Below are positions 59,658 through 64,000 of a stretch of 64,000 nucleotides of DNA, in pieces. The position numbers were made by a program, and so were the translations under genes. This stretch comes from Bradyrhizobium symbiodeficiens. GTDB taxonomy: Bacteria; Pseudomonadota; Alphaproteobacteria; Rhizobiales; Xanthobacteraceae. Location: assembly GCF_002266465.3 (NCBI RefSeq), contig NZ_CP029427.2, positions 5,954,501 to 6,018,500 on the forward strand, written 5' to 3'. Numbering within the stretch: the first letter of the stretch is position 1; every line of letters begins with the position of its first letter. A model generated the notes under the pieces. That model was not told the origin of the DNA, ran no database searches, and saw nothing but the letters and a program-made list of their open reading frames with translations.

Positions 59658-60863
59658 TTACCCCGCCGCAGCCTTGGCCGGCGGAACGTTGATCGCGAGC
59701 TTGCCGTAGCGATCCGTGAAGGCCTGCGTGTCGATCTCCTCCAGTTGGATCGCGCCGCTCATCACGCTCTTTTTCCAGGCCTCCTGCGCCGGATCGTTCT
59801 GGAATTCCGGCATCACCTCGCGGCCGAACAGCTCCAGCGATTCGCAGATGTGCTCGTGGCTGTTTTTTCCGGCCTGGTTGAGCAGGATGACCTGGTCGAT
59901 ATGCGAGGACTGGAAGCGCCTCAGCTTCTTGCGGATGGTTTCGGGCGAGCCGATCAGGCCGCCGCGCAAGGCCGCCTCCTGCGCTTCCGGATTGTCGCGC
60001 TTCCACTTGTTGTACTCGTCCCACATGTTGACGGTGTAGGGCGCGGGCCGCTGGCGGTTCTGCGCGGCGCCGTAGAAGCGCAGCGCGAACTGGAAGAAGG
60101 TGGCGCCGTCGGCGCGCGCGCGCGCCTCCTCGTCGGTCTTGGCGCACATGAAGAACGACACCAGCGCCATGTTCGGATTGATCTGGTAGTCGGCGAGCTT
60201 ATGAAGCCGCTTGGTCATGGCGTTGTAATAGGCGTGCACCCAGGCATGCGCGGCGTCGGCGCTGACGAACTGGAAACCGAGCGCACCAAAGCCGTGGCGG
60301 CCGGCGCGCTCGATGGTCGGCAGCTGCGAGCACGCCATCCACAGCGGCGGATGCGGCTTCTGCACGGGTTTCGGGACGACGTTGCGCAAGGGGATGTCGA
60401 AATACTTGCCGTGATGCTCGGAGCCGGCATCCCTGAACATCGGGAAGATCGCGGCGACGGCCTCCTCGAACACTTCCTTCTTGGTCTCCATGTCGCGGCC
60501 GAACGGCGTCAGCTCGGTGATGGAGGCGCTCTCGCCCATGCCGAATTCGCAGCGGCCGTTCGAGAGCAGATCGAGCACCGCGACCCGCTCGGCGACGCGC
60601 GCCGGATGGTTGGTGGTGAGCTGCAGGATGCCGTGGCCGAGCCGGATGTTCTTCGTGCGCTGGCTGGCGGCGGCGAGGAAGGATTCCGGCGAGGGCGAGT
60701 GCGAATATTCCTCGAGGAAGTGATGCTCGACCACCCAGGCGTGGTCGTAGCCGAGCTTGTCGGCGAGCTCCATCTGCGTCAGCGCGTTCTGGTAGAGGGC
60801 GAGCTCGTCGCCGGCCACCCAGGGCCGCGGCAGTTGCAGCTCGTAGAAGATGCCAAACTTCAT
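59658..60863 (-). CDS. LLM-class flavin-dependent oxidoreductase
   Basis: A 401-residue bacterial luciferase-like protein: KFGIFYELQLPRPWVAGDEL at the N-terminus, WVVEHHFLEEYSHSPSPESF, KNIRLGHGILQLTTNHPARV and LLSNGRCEFGMGESASITEL are the conserved core. It is about 55 residues longer than the LLM protein at 22408 and not its close copy. Substrate unknown; the flavin reductase at 48077 is a possible supplier of reduced flavin but not adjacent. Confidence 0.88.
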   Translation of the reverse strand: MKFGIFYELQLPRPWVAGDELALYQNALTQMELADKLGYDHAWVVEHHFLEEYSHSPSPESFLAAASQRTKNIRLGHGILQLTTNHPARVAERVAVLDLLSNGRCEFGMGESASITELTPFGRDMETKKEVFEEAVAAIFPMFRDAGSEHHGKYFDIPLRNVVPKPVQKPHPPLWMACSQLPTIERAGRHGFGALGFQFVSADAAHAWVHAYYNAMTKRLHKLADYQINPNMALVSFFMCAKTDEEARARADGATFFQFALRFYGAAQNRQRPAPYTVNMWDEYNKWKRDNPEAQEAALRGGLIGSPETIRKKLRRFQSSHIDQVILLNQAGKNSHEHICESLELFGREVMPEFQNDPAQEAWKKSVMSGAIQLEEIDTQAFTDRYGKLAINVPPAKAAAG

Positions 60864-61037
60864 GGCGTCGCTCTCCCCGTTTTTTTATGGTTGGGCTCAT
60901 CTTAATGCGCGAGGCGCCGCTGTCTACGGAGCGACAATTCCGCCGCGCGGGAGATTGATTCCCTTGCCGCGAATGGCGGCGGACACCTGCCTTGCCTTGC
61001 CTTGCGCAGCGCTGCGACATCAGTGCTGGCCCGCGGC

Positions 61038-61051
61038 TTGATCCAGATCAA
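61038..61051 (+). promoter_or_regulatory. FixK/FNR-type box upstream of napE
   Basis: TTGATCCAGATCAA is a perfect match to TTGAT-N4-ATCAA. Its centre lies about 95 bases before the napE start, suitable for an activator site above a promoter near 61085. In Bradyrhizobium, FixK2 is known to activate nap genes at low oxygen. Confidence 0.85.
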
Positions 61052-61139
61052 CGCGTCAGCGGCGCGGCTGCATCTAAAATGCAGCAAGGTAACGGCCCGG
61101 ATGCCGTCCCGATTCCCATCACATTTTGAGAGACCGAAT

Positions 61140-61325
61140 ATGTCGGCCCCTGACGACGCGATGTCGCGCGTGCGCCGTAAGCGCATGGAGATTTTCGCCT
61201 TCCTGTTCCTGACCGCGGTCGTGATGCCCGTCCTCGCGGTCGGAACCGTGGGCAGCTACGGCCTCGGCGTCTGGATCTACCAGATGTTTGCCGGACCTCC
61301 CGGCCCGCCGCCCTCCCCGCATTGA
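61140..61325 (+). CDS. napE: Periplasmic nitrate reductase subunit NapE
   Basis: NapE is a small single-pass membrane protein of the nap operon with unclear role. The 61-residue product contains RVRRKRMEIFAFLFLTAVVM followed by PVLAVGTVGSYGLGVWIYQM and a proline-rich tail (GPPGPPPSPH), typical of NapE. It is the first gene after the FixK-type box; napD follows 25 bases later. Confidence 0.92.
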   Translation: MSAPDDAMSRVRRKRMEIFAFLFLTAVVMPVLAVGTVGSYGLGVWIYQMFAGPPGPPPSPH

Positions 61326-61350
61326 TCCCCGACAACGAAGGACAGGCATC

Positions 61351-61665
61351 ATGGCCAACGCCACGCTCAATCGCCGCGCCTTGATCACCGGCCGGGTGCT
61401 CAGTGCCGACCCGGTCGTCGCTCCGCCGGGCTGCGAGATCGCCAGCATCATCGTGCAGGCGCGCCCCGAGCGCCTCGCCGAGCTCGAAGCCGCGATCACG
61501 GCCCTTGCCGGCTGCGAGATCCACGGCCGCGATCCGCGCGGTAAGCTCATCGTCGTGACCGAGGCGCCGGATTCCGGCAGCCTCGGCACCCTGCTCAACA
61601 CCATCCAGTCGCTGCCCGACGTCTATTCCGCGGCGCTGGTTTTCCACGCCATCGAAACCGCCTGA
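61351..61665 (+). CDS. napD: Nitrate reductase chaperone NapD
   Basis: NapD binds the twin-arginine signal of NapA until the cofactor is in. The 104-residue protein has the family core: RRALITGRVLSADP (start of the ferredoxin-like fold), CEIASIIVQARPERLAELEA and GKLIVVTEAPDSGSLGTLLN, ending VYSAALVFHAIET. ATG 61351 is the natural start just after GGACAGGCATC. It ends 16 bases before napA. Confidence 0.93.
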   Translation: MANATLNRRALITGRVLSADPVVAPPGCEIASIIVQARPERLAELEAAITALAGCEIHGRDPRGKLIVVTEAPDSGSLGTLLNTIQSLPDVYSAALVFHAIETA

Positions 61666-61681
61666 GCAAGGAAGAGCCATC

Positions 61682-64000
61682 ATGACATCGCCAAAGCTCG
61701 ACCGCCGCCAGATGCTGAAGCTCGAGGCCGCCGCGATCGCGGCCGCCGCCGCGGGCATGCCGGTGCCGGCGCTCGCCGCCAACCTCGTCGCCGAGCGCGA
61801 CGTCGCCGAACTGAAATGGGACAAGGCCGCCTGCCGCTTCTGCGGTACCGGCTGCTCGGTCATGGTCGCGACCAAGGATAACCGCGTCGTCGCCACCCAC
61901 GGCGACACCAAGGCCGAGGTCAATCGCGGCCTCAACTGCGTCAAGGGTTACTTCCTCTCCAAGATCATGTACGGCCACGACCGCCTGACGCAGCCTATGC
62001 TGCGCAAGACGAACGGCAAGTACGACAAGAACGGCGAGTTCACGCCCGTGTCCTGGACCGAAGCCTTCGACATCATGGAGGTGAAGTGGAAGGAGGCGAT
62101 CAAGAAGCGCGGCCCGAACGGCGTCGCCATGTTCGGCTCCGGCCAGTGGACGATCTGGGAAGGCTATGCCGCCTCGAAACTGTTCAAGGCCGGCTTCCGC
62201 ACCAACAACATCGATCCCAATGCGCGGCACTGCATGGCCTCCGCGGTCGCCGGCATGATGCGCACCTTCGGCATCGACGAGCCGCCCGGTTGCTATGACG
62301 ACATCGAGGCCACCGATGCCTTCGTGCTGTGGGGCTCCAACATGGCGGAGATGCACCCGATCCTGTGGACGCGCGTGGCCGACCGCCGGCTCTCCGCGCC
62401 TCATGTCCGCGTCGCCGTACTCTCGACCTTCGAGCACCGCTCGTTCGACCTCGCCGACATCGGCATGATCTTCAAGCCGCAGACCGACCTCTACCTCCTC
62501 AACGCCATCGCCAACCACATCATCAAGACCGGCCGGGTCAACAAGGACTTCGTTGCCGCGCACACCGTGTTCAAGCGCGGCCAGACCGACATCGGCTATG
62601 GCCTGCGGCCGGAGCATCCGCTGCAGAAGAAGGCGACCGGCGCGGCCAAGGCCAACGACTCCACCGACATGACCTACGACGAATACGTCAAGTTCGTCTC
62701 GGAGTACACGCTGGAGAAGGCGGCCGAGATGTCCGGCGTGCCGATGAACCGGCTGGAGGCGATCGCCGAGCTCTATGCCGACCCCAAGACCAAGGTGGTC
62801 TCGTTCTGGACCATGGGCTTCAACCAGCACACCCGCGGCGTCTGGTGCAACAACCTCATCTACAACATCCACCTCCTGACCGGAAAGATCTCCTCGCCCG
62901 GCAACAGCCCGTTCTCGCTGACCGGCCAGCCCTCGGCCTGCGGCACCGCGCGCGAGGTCGGCACCTTCTCGCACCGGCTGCCGGCCGACATGGTCGTGAC
63001 CAACAAGGAGCACCGCACCAAGGCCGAGCACCTCTGGCTGCTCCCCGAGGGTACCATTCCCGACAAGCCCGGCGCGCACGCCGTGTTGCAGAGCCGGATG
63101 CTGAAGGACGGCCTGATCAACGCCTATTGGGTGCAGGTCAACAACAACCTCCAGGCCGGTCCCAACGCCAACGAGGAGACTTATCCGGGCTTCCGCAATC
63201 CCGACAATTTCATCGTGGTCTCGGACGCCTATCCGTCGGTCACCGCGCTTGCCGCCGACCTGATCCTGCCGACCGCGATGTGGGTGGAGAAGGAAGGCGC
63301 CTACGGCAATGCCGAGCGGCGCACGCAGTTCTGGCATCAGCTCGTGGCGGCCCCCGGCGAGTCGAAATCCGATCTCTGGCAGCTCATGGAGTTCTCCAAG
63401 CGCTTCAAGATCGAGGAGGTCTGGCCCGAGGAGCTGATCGCCAAGAAGCCGGACGTTCGCGGCAAGACGCTGTTCGACGTGCTCTACAAGAACGGCCAGG
63501 TCGACAAGTTCCCGGTCTCCGACATCGAGGCGGGCTATCTCAACGACGAGTCCAAGGCGTTCGGCTTCTACGTCCACAAGGGACTGTTCGAGGAATACGC
63601 CGCGTTCGGCCGCGGCCACGGCCACGACCTCGCGCCGTTCGACACCTATCACCGGGAGCGCGGCCTGCGCTGGCCCGTCGTCAACGGCCAGGAAACCAGG
63701 TGGCGCTTCCGCGAGGGCAGCGACCCCTACGTCAAGTCCGGCACCGGCGTGCAATTCTACGGTCATCCCGACGGCAAGGCGCGCATCTTCGCGCTGCCCT
63801 ACGAGCCGCCGGCGGAATCGCCCGACGGCGAATATCCGTTCTGGCTCTCGACCGGCCGCGTGCTGGAGCACTGGCACTCCGGCACCATGACGCGCCGCGT
63901 ACCCGAGCTCTACAAGGCGTTCCCCGAGGCCGTCTGCTTCATGCATCCGGATGACGCGCAGGACGCGAAGATCCGGCGTGGCGACGAGGTGAAGGTGGTG
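61682..64000 (+). CDS. napA: Periplasmic nitrate reductase catalytic subunit NapA (3' end outside the window)
   Basis: NapA reduces nitrate to nitrite in the periplasm. The visible 773 residues are most of a protein of about 830-840. The twin-arginine signal is SPKLDRRQMLKLEAAAIAAA; the 4Fe-4S cluster cysteines are C51, C54, C58 (CRFCGTGC) and C86 (GLNCVKGY); C184 in DPNARHCMASAVAG ligates molybdenum. Domains for the molybdopterin cofactor follow in order. AAGGAAGAG precedes the ATG. The order napE-napD-napA is standard; napB and napC should lie beyond 64000. Confidence 0.96.
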   Translation, partial: MTSPKLDRRQMLKLEAAAIAAAAAGMPVPALAANLVAERDVAELKWDKAACRFCGTGCSVMVATKDNRVVATHGDTKAEVNRGLNCVKGYFLSKIMYGHDRLTQPMLRKTNGKYDKNGEFTPVSWTEAFDIMEVKWKEAIKKRGPNGVAMFGSGQWTIWEGYAASKLFKAGFRTNNIDPNARHCMASAVAGMMRTFGIDEPPGCYDDIEATDAFVLWGSNMAEMHPILWTRVADRRLSAPHVRVAVLSTFEHRSFDLADIGMIFKPQTDLYLLNAIANHIIKTGRVNKDFVAAHTVFKRGQTDIGYGLRPEHPLQKKATGAAKANDSTDMTYDEYVKFVSEYTLEKAAEMSGVPMNRLEAIAELYADPKTKVVSFWTMGFNQHTRGVWCNNLIYNIHLLTGKISSPGNSPFSLTGQPSACGTAREVGTFSHRLPADMVVTNKEHRTKAEHLWLLPEGTIPDKPGAHAVLQSRMLKDGLINAYWVQVNNNLQAGPNANEETYPGFRNPDNFIVVSDAYPSVTALAADLILPTAMWVEKEGAYGNAERRTQFWHQLVAAPGESKSDLWQLMEFSKRFKIEEVWPEELIAKKPDVRGKTLFDVLYKNGQVDKFPVSDIEAGYLNDESKAFGFYVHKGLFEEYAAFGRGHGHDLAPFDTYHRERGLRWPVVNGQETRWRFREGSDPYVKSGTGVQFYGHPDGKARIFALPYEPPAESPDGEYPFWLSTGRVLEHWHSGTMTRRVPELYKAFPEAVCFMHPDDAQDAKIRRGDEVKVV

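Noticed and set aside
61595..63946. Minus-strand frame of 783 codons
   Set aside because: Shadow of napA, which has all expected metal-binding motifs on the plus strand.

Overview
The window is high-GC alphaproteobacterial DNA, most probably a Bradyrhizobium chromosome. The evidence is the coexistence of two flagellar gene sets (one arranged like Ensifer/Rhizobium, one like Caulobacter), SciP next to a CtrA-like motif, a FixK/FNR-type box in front of a napEDA operon, a PmtA-type phospholipid methyltransferase, and many short palindromic intergenic elements. Identification is from gene content and recognisable protein families only; no search was run.

Layout. 1-10717: rhizobial-type (probably lateral) flagellar cluster. 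A twelve-gene minus-strand array runs motA-fliM-small membrane gene-fliN-fliG-flhB-flgB-flgC-fliE-flgG-flgA-flgI, with flgI cut by the window edge; a divergent plus-strand group holds a DUF1217 gene, flgF and fliI. 11407-16482: MarR regulator, ketopantoate-reductase-like enzyme, a cysteine-cluster protein with a winged-helix N-terminus, and a HerA-like ATPase. 16486-23843: one minus-strand operon with an internally deleted MetQ-like gene, a luciferase-like monooxygenase, two carboxymuconolactone-decarboxylase/AhpD proteins and a branched-chain-type ABC transporter whose two permeases are fused. 24327-26117: a peptide-type solute-binding protein. 26740-29001: a 2.2 kb gene-poor stretch packed with several palindromic repeat families and remnants of small genes.

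29002-33468 holds the most unusual content: four co-directional genes encoding a SARP/BTAD-type regulator, a protein with seven 47-residue repeats, a small stand-alone I9-like propeptide, and a subtilisin-like protease that also carries its own I9-like prodomain. Shared direction, short gaps and matching domain logic suggest one functional unit, possibly a protease-processed repeat-peptide system.

34114-37617: two DUF2934 genes, tRNA-Met, a frameshifted secreted protein, pmtA and mnmA. 37965-46304: Caulobacter-type (subpolar) flagellar genes fliK, flgD, sciP, fliF, fliG, fliH/flbE, fliN and flbD, with a sigma-54 promoter before fliK matching the sigma-54 activator FlbD at the end of the cluster. 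46557-60863: mixed metabolic and regulatory genes (M20 peptidase, flavin reductase, P450, L,D-transpeptidase, response regulator, AraC and LuxR regulators, hydrolases, a second luciferase-like oxidoreductase). 61038-64000: FixK-type box followed by napE, napD and napA (3' end outside the window), the periplasmic nitrate reductase operon.
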